From Montifringilla adamsi (taxonomy: Eukaryota > Chordata > Aves > Passeriformes > Passeridae), in assembly GCA_017590115.1 (NCBI GenBank), contig JAGGNK010008559.1, positions 7,805,888 through 7,869,887 on the forward strand: 64,000 nucleotides of DNA. Direction: 5' to 3'. Numbering within the stretch: position 1 is the first letter of the stretch; every line of letters begins with the position of its first letter. A program made the translations under genes and the position numbers. The notes under the pieces are model-generated. The model had not been told where the DNA came from. It saw nothing but the letters and a program-made list of their open reading frames with translations, and did no database searches. Of the stretch, positions 14,901 through 27,525 are shown piece by piece.

Positions 14901-15877
14901 AGTCTGTGCTTCTCATGTTTCCTCTTTAGAGAGCTTAGGACATGATTGGCCAAGAAATCCACAGAAGCATGGCTTCCACAAATCTTTTGAATGTTTTGTT
15001 TAAACCAGTCCATAAAACACTTGTGAGGTTGAAGAGAATTGCTGCAGAATAGCGCCTTTTGGAAAGGACATCATTTTAACCAAGTTTTTAGGGTTTGTTT
15101 GGGTTTTTTTTCCTATCGAGTTAACTAAATTATTGGTGAAGTTATTGGTGTTAGTTGTGGAATGACAGGTACCTTTTGCAGAAGTAAAAAGAGATTTTTG
15201 CCTAGATGAAAAAAATCCATGTCAGTGACGGTACAGTCCATCTAAAGCAGATAGCAGGCAAAACAGGTGCTAAAACTGCTACTAATTATTTTCTCTAAGC
15301 AGACTATTACCATGGTTGAGACTAGTGTTCAGTAAACATATCCCTTTACATGGCTCTTTCTCATCCTCCTCCTTAACATTAGGAACCAATGAAGTACTCA
15401 TCAAAATGGCCAAGAGGTTTGAATATTACTTCTGCTTGTGCTGTGAAATATATATAAATATTTTTTGCTGAATCCTGATAGACTGGGTCACTGTCTGGCT
15501 GGGCTAAATGCTTCGGCTCATTCTGCAGAAAACAACTCTATTATTGCCAATGGCATTAAAAATAGCAATATTACAAATCCAAGAGAAAATGTGAGTTGAA
15601 AATGCTTATGTATCACAATTAAAGGAGTTCTTCAGGAAATGAAAGAGATTTTGAAGGCGGGAGGGAAGAAACAGGTACTTTTATTCTTCCTACTATCAAC
15701 CCAAGATGCAATAGATGAATTAACAGGATATTATTTATTGTGTGGGGATTTTTGCGCCAAGATTCAGAATTCTCCCGGCTCTCAAATGCCTGCAGTGCTG
15801 TGACTCACTGAGTCAAGGTCTAGCATGGTGCAATCCTGACGCCCCCTTGCCAAGGGCTCAGCATCCTCTATTCCCAT
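12000..15877. other. Intergenic DNA after CETN4
   Basis: No convincing exon. Around 13.5-13.75 kb the sequence is a little richer in CpG and holds an 89-codon minus-strand frame (13695-13426, ATG start) with no recognisable domain. A T/C-rich low-complexity run lies at about 14326-14352. Confidence 0.5.
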
Positions 15878-15930
15878 TGCCTGCAGTGGGACTAAGCGGT
15901 GCTTAAGCACTTCTGCAAAACTGGGCCTTA
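15878..15930. repeat. Old interspersed repeat remnant
   Basis: The segment around TGCAGTGGGACTAAGC and GTGCTTAAGCACTTCTGC resembles a motif that recurs in bird and turtle non-coding DNA (a 'CAGTGGGACTA...GTGCTTAAG' phrase). I cannot name the family from sequence alone. Confidence 0.3.
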
Positions 15931-18900
15931 GACAATGGAGGCTTTAGGTATGGGCTTCCTATTTCCTGCAGTGGATTTGTGTAGGTGGCCTCATTACCAG
16001 AAATCCATACTCCTACACAGCAACTTCTGACTGTGTTTCTGCAGAAATGACTATGATGAAAGGAATGAAATATTTTGAAAATAAAAATAATCTGTTTGTT
16101 TCTCCAAACCAGTTGGGGTATCTCCTCCTGGCGATCAATTTCTTCTCTTGCGTGGCAAAATTAGGAGTGGGGTGGAAAACAAAAGGATTAAGGTTTGCAA
16201 GGGCACCGTGGCTTGGGCTGCTGCACACACAGAGGGGGAGAGCCCGTCTGAACTGTCTTCTGCCCATCACTGGCAGCTGAGTCACTGGCCCAGCCTGCAG
16301 AGCTTCTTGCTTCTGCATTTTGCAGCCAGGAAAATCCCACATCCTCCCAGTGGGTGTAGGAAACGCAGCTACAGCCTCTGGATGCACGGGCACCAAAAAC
16401 AAAGGGGAGATTGTGGTGCGGGTGGTGGCTGCGGGCTCAGGGCCAGCGTGCCAGGACCTTGCTGACAGCATCCCGGGGAGCTGCGAGCAGAGCCTGGGCC
16501 AGCACTGCCTACCCACAGCCCCGCTGCTTTGCCAAGCCCAACACTGCAAAGTGTGTGACCCATGGGGACATGCCAGGTCCACCAGCAAATGGCCTCTGCC
16601 GTCCCACCTCATCCTGTCTCCCTGCTTTTTGGCGAGGAGCACATCATACCTTGCCCTTCCTGGTCTTGCCCAGCCAAGGCTGTTTGCCTTCAAGCACAGG
16701 GGCTTACGGAAGTCTCGGCTCTTGCCGGGTTGTTGTGGCCAGCACAGCCCTCGTGGCTCCAGTGAGGGTCACCAGAGGTGCTGCTGTCACCTCCCACCCA
16801 TCTCCATCCCAGCCTTATCCCATGATTGCAGAGCTGGGTAGATTCAGCCAAGGCAGCTTCAAACTCTGAATTTTCCAGTACTGGCTGAATACTGCCAATG
16901 CTGCTTCAGATGATGGCTCTGCAAGCATCCTGCTGGGAGAGCAACCCAAGACATGGCTCACAGATCCATCTTGTTCCCTGCCATATATTCCCTGCGGCAC
17001 TTGCCAAGCTCATGTTGAGGGTGGTGTTATTCTGAGAAGACCGCAAGCATCCTGGGTCAGGCAGCCAATGCCTGGCTCTCCAACCTAGGGCTGGGTATTG
17101 CTCTTGGGAAAGGAAACACAGGAACAGACTAGCATGGGTTTGCCCAGCTGTCTGGGCAGTTGCTCCAGACAAAAACTCTTTTGAGCAGCTGCTCCTGTAA
17201 AGGGGACAAGAAGAGACCTGACATCCCTAAGTGTGCACTTCCACACTGAGGTGGCAACCAAAGAGCTCTGCTGGCACTGGGAAAGGTTGCCTTAGGAAAG
17301 CAATCAAACAGTCAGCCCTGGGCAGTATAATCCTTCCCACCCCAAATCTCCAATGGCTTATAGGCCACTTGGCTCAGAACTGGCATCAGTGCCCCAACCA
17401 ATCCCACAACTCTAACACAATCCTTCTAGGCCAGTGCCACGCTTCCTTGGAGGCTTCTTGTCCTCCTCCTTGTGCCTCCTTAGCAAAGCTGCTGCCCCTG
17501 TGCTTTCTGTTTAGCTACCTGAAACTTCTCCTAGGAAGGTTAAGCAGCAAGACTGTGAGGAAAATAAAGGAGAGGAAACTTCCTCTGACATCCATTCCCC
17601 GTCACATTTGTTCCATGCCCATATTGACCAAAACACAGGAAAGGACAGGCAGGAGAAAATAGCTATATGTCAAGGGAAAAACAAACCAGCCTATCCTAGC
17701 TTGGTCTAGGCATGCATCCATTTACCAGACCAAGTGCTTTTGGCCAGCCTGATGGGCAGGCCAGAGCCTGTAATCTATGCCAACAAGGGAGGAACAAGAC
17801 CCCACAATTCCTCTACCATGACTCGGTCACCACTGGCATGTTTTAATACTGGTGTTCAACACCAACATTTTCTTCTGAGGAGGTGTCACAGGTTGGCTCC
17901 ATCATGGGCCTGGTTACACCACAGGTGCTCCCTTTACTGGGTTCAGCATTTCCCTTTTCACCCAAACTACTTTATAGTGATAATTCACAGGTCTATCATG
18001 GCCATCTGGGACATTTCTAAATATCTACAGCTGCATTCTTGGGCTGAATTTCCTTCTACATGTTGGAGTCAGTCAACGAATTGCACGTGAGCTACTGCCT
18101 CATTGTCCTGGAGTTCAAAAGTTTAAGGTGGTTTTTGAATAGCACCTGCAAATGTCAAGGTGGGAGATTAATTACCTTTAAGACACAAAACGATTTGTTT
18201 TTAAGAGTGAAGCACTGATTCAAACTGAACCTAGGTATTTAATGGAAAATGGAGTCTAGAACAGTAATTACTTGTGGCATTGTTGCCACCCTGAAACTGT
18301 CGCAGGTCAAAAGATGGCATAAGCCTTAGACAAAAAGAAATCATTTCACACTTATTTCAGCAGTTTCCATTGAGAGACTGGCTTGTTCAAGGCCCCATCT
18401 CTTTAAAAACATTACATCAACCTCAGTAGATGTTACTTGATAATGCTGAGTTCCTAGCAATTACCACTGTTTTTTATTTGCATATGAGTTGTTTTAGGGA
18501 CTATCCAGGCAGAACTGTAATAGCCCCATGCCCTAGAAAGCTTTCAGTTTCAGCAGAAGACAGATAAAACCTAAGACAGTATTGGCTAGAAATCCAGGGA
18601 ATGTTAACATCTTTCCAATAATAATTTCTTAGAAAAGCAGCCTGAAGATGACTAAAATTGGGATGCTTTGGAACCACCCAAAAATGTACACTCTTAAACA
18701 TGTGACAGGAGGGTGGCAGAGCCTTGGAGCACAGATCAGTGGGAGGTGGAAGGGAATGTACCAACAGCAAGTGAGAGACTACCATGAGGCTGAGAGTACA
18801 CCACAGCTGACCTTGGAGGAACAGGCATTTCACTTGCACCTAATCTGGCACAGACATCACAGAAATTATTTAAGCAGAGAGGCAGGCTTGGAAAATTAGC

Positions 18901-21900
18901 TTTGCAGTAGCAGGCAAGGATTACATGAAAGGCAAGGAGAACCCTGCAATAACAGAGATACAAGAGGAATGTTTAACCTTGTGAATAAAACCTTCACATT
19001 ACTGAGTACACGCATCCAGAGTTAAGCATCACCTGGATACAGAATAGTCCTAGACTGATGATGCTCTGTCCTCAGTCTAATTCCTAATAGTAAACATTAG
19101 TGCCATTTTTCCAGATTTCCTTTTTAAAGATTAAAAACTGAATTCTAAAGGAGATTTGGATGCATTTGCACCTTTTACTGAAGAATAACACAACAGAGGA
19201 CCGCATCAAGACACAAACGAGAGGCACACACCAGACAGCAATGGAGGAAGTTCTCCAAGGCTTACAATGAAAGTGCAAGTTCTGTATCCCAATCCCTCCC
19301 AATGGGCAGATTGGCACAAAAGTATGAACATCTTTAAACACAAGGATGTGTTGCACAGTGTGATCACAGGTAGCTGCTTGTTTTACATGGCTATGGGAGG
19401 GAATAGCTATGAGAGAGATTTTTGGCAGATACAATGTACTGAAACCAGCTTGAGTATCATCTTTACTCCTCCCTGCTTTCTGTAAGGATTATCCCCTCCA
19501 GCAGGGCCTCTCCAATGTAATTGCCAATACATTCCCTGCCCACCTGTGCCCCGGGAGCTGTGATTCACTCAGGTATGCACAAGCCAGAGCTCAGGGAAAC
19601 ATGGTGCTGTTCTGAAACTAACAGCAGCCATGCGACTTCAGGGACTGGCTTTTGATCTGACAGCAAGCAGAGGGATGGTACAGTTCAGCTCACCCCTTGA
19701 ACATCTCCAGTGACATGTACCCTTCCTTCTTTATTCATTTATAATAAGCTGACAGCTTATTCCACGTGCAGTAGTTTGCCTTCAATTATTAAAGGAAAGG
19801 GACAGGGAGCAGGCTTTAACAGCAGTGTTAAAGACTAAGCACAAAAATACACACTTGTGTGATAAATTTATCAGTTGTCAAGCTTTCCATTTGAGTTTTT
19901 AGACACTAGAACAGCCTCAGTCCAGAAATTGTCCAGAGAATTTAGCAACCCAGGCTCTGATGTTAATAACTCAGCAGCTCATTGGACACTCAGCAAAGTC
20001 TTCAGGCACACAGGTCTATGTGGCTTTCAGTGGTCATTTTCCATCAATGCTCTTTGCTTCCTTTCTAATTCAAGTCCGTCTCTCACCATTATTGATCAAA
20101 AGATAGAAACCCTTAATAATTTCTTCTTCAAATAACCAGACAAGGTTTGACTTATATATCACATCATAGCACTTGCTATCAAATACAACTTCCATGCCTT
20201 AACTGAGGATGCAAAAGATGAGGAAAACCAGGATGCTGTTGGTACTACACAACTTGCACAACTCAGTCACAGGTAGACTTGCTTGTTTCATGTGGCTGTG
20301 GAAATGCACCCGAGGGTTTATTTTTGACAGATACTGATCTACTTTAATCAAAGGATTTTAAGTGGTTCAGAAATGCTTTTGTACATAGAAACCCTGTGAA
20401 ACAGTTCCAAGCACCTCCTCTTAGTCCCTATCTCTCAACACTGAGATTTGCTCTGGTAGAAAAGCATGGGCCGGTGGAGGAAAACACAGGTCAATAGTGA
20501 GAGACTAATGCAAAAAATGAGTTTATAAGAGCAGACTGTACAGGCACGGACCACACCTCTGCCTGTGGCTCTCCTGTGAATGAGGTTAGACAGTTGGGAA
20601 AGAAAAGCCAGAGATAGAACTGCTTCAGCATCAGCCAAATCTGGTTCATTACAGAGACATTTTTACAGCAATGCTGGGTGATGTATCCGGAGGTTTTGGA
20701 GGTTTTGTTTTTGCAATGGATGGAAGAACACACAGACTTTTTCTACCTTCAAAGAGGACAAATCTCATTTCACAGACCTAAGAGGACTCTGGTATGTCTC
20801 AATGTCTCAAGCACAATGTCTCAAGTTTTACTTTGTGTGGTTCAAAGGACCCCAAAATGCAGGTTCTGACATGAATGGCAAAATTTGAACAACATAACTG
20901 AAAATGAGGGAGAGCTGGGAGAAATTTTTGAGATTTTAGAACTGATCTTGAGAAGAGTAAGAGTGAAAACACACAGTATTTCAAAATTATACTTGTCAAT
21001 TCGTTAGATCTCAATACACCATGATTTAATACCATAAGGCTTATGTAAGAGAACAGCACTTTGCTTTTGGAGTAAAACTGGAATCTCAAACCAATCTGTC
21101 TGTGAATACAGGAGAGGCACAATTAATTCATCTCCTGTCCTCAAACAGTGTCCATAGGTCTCTGGAGGAACAGAAAATTGCTAGGGAAAGGCAGCACACT
21201 TGAAAAGCCCAATTCTCATAATTAAAAGAGAGCAGCAGCTATATTCACTTGTTCAACCTTCATTCAGCCTGTTGCTGAATTTCATTATTAGCCTTTAATT
21301 GTATGACCTTACAGATTTTCCCATTGGATTCTTGCTACTGAGAGAAAAGGCACTAAATTTGTTAATCTTTCTCACTGTTTGCATTATTCTGTACACCAGA
21401 TAAATCCAGCATGAGGTCTTGTAAAAAAATCCACAGTCCTTTATGTGCTGTACTCATCCAAATGCCCTCACATTCCTTACAAATACAAACACATTTGCTT
21501 TCAGACAGCTGTTAGGCAATATTGTGCTGTTTCCCCATTTTACTCATAAAGTACAGGAAAATTATTGGAAGTGAAGATTAACAGTAGTGATAATCCCTCT
21601 GCTGCATGACATAAAAGCTTTGGCCAGTGTGATCTGCAAACAAAGTGCTTGCATCTCAACTTGTGCTGGCTGCAATCCACACCCTAAAAAACCTCTTCTA
21701 CCTGCCAAAAGCAAACCCCTTTAATTTTTTGTTTAGAATAAATCACTCCAAAACGGGCTTAAGGATTTTAGGAAGAAATATTCCCTGAGGATGATGCCAG
21801 TTTTCTCAGCAGGGTCTTTGACTATGAACTCCTTTTCATTTGACATGATACATGCCCTCAGCTACACATCTTCCATTCCAAGAAAATTTGGGGAATTTTA

Positions 21901-24900
21901 AAGTCTAACATCCAAATTTGAATCCAGAGGAATCAAGCACGGTCTATTTAAGCAGTAAAGTCTCTCACCTGTAGCTGGAGACTTCTGACTTATATCTTGT
22001 TGTACTGATATTCTCTATTTTATATATCTAATTTTTTCAGTGTCACATCACACCTTTTAGCAATCTTTGCCCTGAAAAAGTGGGTGTCTCCTCCTGGCTC
22101 CTGCAAAAGTTCATTCCAGTAACAGGTGCTTATGACCTCTGTATGTTTTTCATCTTGAACAGACATTAAAAACTATGTTGCAAATGCCAGTACTATCCTA
22201 ATGCATTACTCTTTTCAGTCTAATTTAGTTGCCGTGGTAAAGGTTCCATGTGGTTGATCGGATACACAGTAAACAGATGTTCCTGTGAATCTCACTTCAA
22301 TTCTGAGTAGCAGAAGCCCCCACAAGCCAACAGATGTATTTAATACACAAGCAGAACCAGTTAGGCTGAATTTCTTCTATTTTAGAAGCCTCTTTGCAGA
22401 CCTGTTTCTTCTTATACCAAAGAAATGCAGAACTGCAGATACAGGCTTTTGTCTTGAAGCCATTGATGGAGGCAAATTGTTTAATCGTCTGTTTTTTTTC
22501 CCTTGGACAGTCTCATGTCAGTATTAGCAATTGCAATTTTATGGATCAGTAATTTGGAAGGAGAATGCACACTAAAAAAAAAGGTAAGACTACAGACTAG
22601 TGTCTCTAGTTTTGTGAAGACTTTAGCTCTTGTTTAAGGGGATGTTCCTGCTCTGCATTTCTAAGGGTGGAATCTGGATCTGCTGAAGAGCAGATCTTTC
22701 TGAATAACTTCATGTGCAGACAGGTATATTATGGATTAAGTCTGATGGGTGCCCATATAGATTATCCATTTTTATTCTTTCTTGTGGAGGTTACCAAAAG
22801 AGAGAAAAAAATCTTGCTGTGGTGAATACTGCTACTAAATATTGGATTTCTAGGATGCATAGACAGACTTTGTCTAGCACAGTAATTCTTTTTGCATATT
22901 TCTGACAGAAAAAGTGGTTAATAATCTCCTGCAAGTCTTTTTTCCCCCCAATTTAACTTTGTCTAGATTAAATATTAGACAGTGCCCCGCCTCTCACAAG
23001 CCCTTTCAGGAAACCGTTTGCTCCTTCATTATTCAATCAAAAAGATTACATTTGAGAAACTGCAAGGTTGTAGCTAGAGACAGAAATCAAAATTAAGGAT
23101 CCCTTCCTTAGTCCACTTTGACCAACACTTCAGCATATGTATTGAGTTCTATAATGTCCATCTAAATCCAGTGATTTAAAGGAAACTACTCCTTCTGACA
23201 AGAGCTTATCTCTGGAAAAATAAATATTCTTAATTGGAGCTACCTTGAAGTGAAATCGTAGTGGAGATTAGGCAGGCTTTAGTTATTTCTATAAGCTAGA
23301 ACTAGGGTTTTTGGGGTGTTGTCTTCATAATACCAATGACAAAATCAAATGTGGTATGGGATATTCACATTCCCTGACTCCCAGTTTACACCAGTCTGCA
23401 GCCAGACCCTGTGCAATTTGTAACAGTAGAAATACACAGCCCAAACCCCTCTGATGCCCTAGCTGCCTACACAAGTTCCCTTCTGTGCTCAGCACCCAGG
23501 ACCTCCGTGCTACTCGCTGACATTGAGAACAGACCCTGTCCCAAGCCTGCAGCCGACAGGAGGAAGTCTGCTTTGGCTCTGCTAAAGTGAAGCTAAAAGA
23601 AAGCCAGACCTGATTTTTTTGGCTGCAGATACGCTGAAAGAAATCAGTGAAAAATCCGAGGGCAACCTCAATCCACGCTGTGGCTGTGGTCTGCAGCAGT
23701 CACTACAGCTGCTGTGGTGTGCCATGAATTCCCCCTGCTCTGCTTTCCTGCTGCTCACTCGCGCTGCGGTGGATTTTCTGCCCCAACCCTGCTCACCCTG
23801 GCAAAGCAGCACGGCCAACAAAACCGTCCTGGATCACCTCCAGCTGCTTCTGATCGTTGATTGCAACTGGGCAATTCCACACTGCTTAGAAAGAACATCC
23901 CATGCAATGACAGTCAAAGCAAAGGCCAGCAGACAGCCTGAATATTTCTGGGTCATGGAGGACTCCGTAAAGGGCAAATTCTTCCACTTCTAAAAACAAG
24001 AATTCTTCTATTCTTATTCTAGGTCACTTGTGGAACCACACAGATAACAGATCTCAACAATATGTCACTAATGATAAGGTCGGGGGCTTTCAAAAGTGTT
24101 TTTGAAGGCAGGCATTTTATTTATGTGTCTAAATGGAGGAGGCAATTTTCACCCACTATTTCCAAGACTCACTTCTGAAAGCACTGGCTCTGCTATCACT
24201 GGTATACTTGGCTATTGAAAAATCAAGCAGGCTGCTCTGGGTGTTGCACCAGGGAAAGGAATAGTGCAGTGGTCATTGTAAACACTGATTTGCTCAATAG
24301 GTTGGGACCAGCCACAGCACCCTGCGTGCCACAAACATTGCTATTTTCTGACTGACTGTGACCACACAGGACTGAGTCACCTAATTCGTAGCTGCCAGTG
24401 CAATGTAGGCAGTTCACAAGCTGGGAGCAGCAGACTGGATTTTATCCCAAAACACACTTCCTTGCTCCCTACTATTGTTGCAAGCTGTTCAACAGCTTGC
24501 AAATAACAAAGTCTAAGAACACACAGGCAAAGGATGATTTTGCAAAATATAGAATTGATCCTTGGCTGTACCGTGGATTCTGGAGCTTGGCACCTGGATG
24601 GTGTTTCCCCACAATCTCCTCTGTGGTTCAGCCCTCCCCAGGGGAAAATTCAACAGTCACTATTCCAGATGGTAAAATAATTACTGTTGGCTGCAGAAAT
24701 TATATGCCACTGAGCCATAATCAAAATATTGTTCTGTTTTCAAAGAACACTTCAGCTTGAAGACCACTGAGTCCATCTCTGACTGTGCTGTGTCTCGACA
24801 CACGGGAGGAAAAATACATAGCCTTGTTTCCACTTTTCTCTGTTCTCACCTGAATGACTGGATCAAGGTTGCACAACCGCAGACAGAAGGAAAAAGATCA

Positions 24901-27079
24901 CTGAACAGGAATGGAAATGTGAAATACGTCAAATGGCATTCTTTTTTTTTTTCTTGCTGTCAGAAGTGCTCAGGGGTTGTGGCCAGCCAGGCAAGAACAG
25001 GCAGGCTGTCTGCAGAACGGGACATTTGTGACGGTGAAGTCTTATTGGGGTTTTTTGGGACAGTTACATATAAGACAGCAAAGGAATGGCTCAGAACTAC
25101 GATCCCCACCTACAATGTTTCTTTTCCTTTACACTTACGGTAACGATGTTTGGGCAACAGTTTGCTTTTTTCAGTTCCCACCTACGATTCATTGTGAAAC
25201 TTGGTAAGATTGGCCATGTTATAATGTACTCCATGAGTATGTGGATAAAGACATTTTTCTTCAACACCTTTTTGCTGTATTCATGAACCTGTCCATTGTT
25301 TGGGTCATTCCTTAGGGGATAGAACATAGGTGGCATTGCTCTGGCAGAAACCTTCTGCTATCCCTCTAGTGTTTATTACTGTGTGAATGAAACAGATGGT
25401 TTCTGAATTAATTAGTCTGAAATCAAAGTTTCTACACTAACCCTCAACATGGGTGTAAAGAAAAGAAATTCATTTGGCTATACTAAAGGACAGCTTTTCA
25501 AACTGTACAGTGAGTGCTTTTTTTTTTTTTTTTTTTTTTTTTTTTCAAATAAAAAAAAAAAATTTTTTTTTTTTTTTTTTTTTTTACATCATAAGCATAA
25601 AATTCTTATTTTAGGTTGCCTAGGCCTCTGATTCATACAAATGTAAATTTAAATTAACTTCACATTCACTGATGTTAAGGCACTTTATTTTATTCAATTC
25701 AGAACTTCATGGAATATCTGAGTCTTAGTCTGCTTAGTGAACCTCAACTTTCTACAGCAGCAACCAAGTAAAAACCTCCCTTATGCCATTCCCAGCTGCA
25801 GAAATAATACCTAAGGAAACACCCTCTGACAAAGTCTTCAGGAATAAACATTTCCAGTAGACAGACAATATAATTTTAAAGGCAACCCTGAATGATAACT
25901 TTTGACATCTGATAATCTTTCCAGTACCTGTGGATTACCTGCTGCTGGAAAACTCTCACGTGGCTGAAGACTGCTTTGGCAGATGTGTTTATCTTTAATT
26001 GTCTGTAATTAAGACCAAACCTACAAAACACCTGTCTATACTACCTTCAGAAATACAAATCTGTGAGCAAATTTGTGTTAGAATAAAAATTTACTGCTAT
26101 TCAGGTATGGGATTGCAGAATGTAAGGCGAAACAGTAGAAGTGACAAAAGATCAGCCTATGTGTTTATACTTCATTAAAACAAGGGTATCTTTAAATCCC
26201 TTATTAGGCTGCCTTGTTCTTTTTAGAACATTGCCTTATTGTCATTCACAGGCTGAAGGTTCTTGTAGGTAGTTACAGCTTTGGTCATCTCTTACTCACC
26301 ATCCGGGTAGAGATGTACATTACCAGGGTACATTTCTAAGCTAAAGACATGGTCATGAAACCCATAGAAAATGTTAGTGAATGTTCTCAGGGTCCCTTTA
26401 GCCACAAAGCAGCACAAGTTTTCACACAATGACATGTTTTGGCAGGGTACAGACTGACACCCACTTGTGCCCAGGTGTGAGTCCAGTGACCACAGACCCC
26501 TGAGGGATTTCTGGAGGTGCAGGTTTTGACACTTGTAGACAGAGAGCTCCTGGCTGGTCTCAGGTTTCAGGTCACTGAGGGAAGGGGGGCACCAATGTGC
26601 ATGTGAAATGAAATTTTAGCACCCCGGTAGGAACTGCAGTGCTCATGTTGCTGTAGCTTTTGTGACCTATGGGTGCGAGTGAATCCAGGTTTGTGAAAGG
26701 AAGCTTTCATTTCTGCCCTTAAGAGATGGTTGCTTACCAGTGTGACAGCTCATAGACTTCAAATACACCAAAAGCATGAAAAATAAATATATTATTTTCT
26801 CTCTGTGATATATTCAGCTTGAAATTCAGTTATGGACAGGGGATTTCATTTTTCCCCACATGAATATGACTACCCTTAGAATGCTAAGAAGAACTTCTAT
26901 TATACACTAGAAGAACAGTAAATTCCCCCAAACAAAGCACACTAGTTTAATAATGTAAAATGATTTCTAAATAAATCATAAACAAATCACGTCTACTATC
27001 TTTGCAGCAGATGTGGTTGGTAAGTACATGAAATGTAGCTCTAATAAAGTGTGTAGATTGTGAAAATGTGGTTAATCTT
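15931..27079. other. Intergenic DNA with a GC-rich patch at 16.2-16.8 kb
   Basis: The GC-rich patch has long open frames on both strands at once, including a 226-codon minus-strand frame (16693-16013) that starts with TTG. Overlapping openness in several frames points to a shortage of stop codons caused by base composition, not to a gene. The rest is AT-rich. Two short, diverged similar segments lie at about 19343-19444 and 20230-20345. No CR1 tail, RNA gene or splice-bounded exon was recognised. Confidence 0.5.
25518..25585. repeat. Homopolymer cluster T28 / A12 / T23
   Basis: A run of 28 T, the spacer CAAAT, 12 A and then 23 T. The A-run can pair with either T-run. Lengths may be affected by assembly or sequencing error. 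Confidence 0.85.
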
Positions 27080-27525
27080 AGAATAATAGAATGGTTGCAA
27101 GGGACCTTAAAGCTCATGTAGTTCCAACACCCCTGCCTTGGGCAGGAAACCTTCCACTAGACTGGGCTGCTCAGAGCTACATCCAACCTGGTCTTGGAAC
27201 ACCTCCAAGGACGGAGAGTGCACAACTTTTCTGGGCAACCTGTTTTGTGCCTCACTACTCTTACAGTAAAGAAGTTCTTCCTAAATCTAATCTAAACCTA
27301 CCCTCCTTCAGCTTAAAGCCATTCTTCCTCGTCCTATGCACTTGTGAAAAGTCCCTCTTCAGCTCTCTTGTACCTTTACATACTAGAAGGTGCTATAAGG
27401 TTTCCCTGGAACCTTCCTTCTCCAAGCTGAACAACAAAAGTCTCTCAGCCTGTCTTCACAGGAGAGGTGTTCCAGCCCTGTGATCAACTCATTGGCTCTC
27501 CGCAGGACTAGTTCCAGAGACAGTT
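27080..27525 (-). mobile_element. CR1 LINE 3' fragment
   Basis: The plus strand shows the reverse complement of a CR1 tail, starting with AGAATAATAGAATGGTTGC and GGGACCTTAAAG. It continues through CCATTCTTCCTCGTCCTATG, AAAAGTCCCTCTTCAGC and TGCTATAAGGTTTCCCTGGA. It reaches further 5' than the other minus-strand copies here (about 450 bases). It is diverged, which suggests an old insertion. Confidence 0.92.

Noticed and set aside
16013..16693. 226-codon minus-strand open frame
   Set aside because: It starts with TTG, sits in a GC-rich patch where several frames on both strands are open together, and shows no domain or conserved motif.
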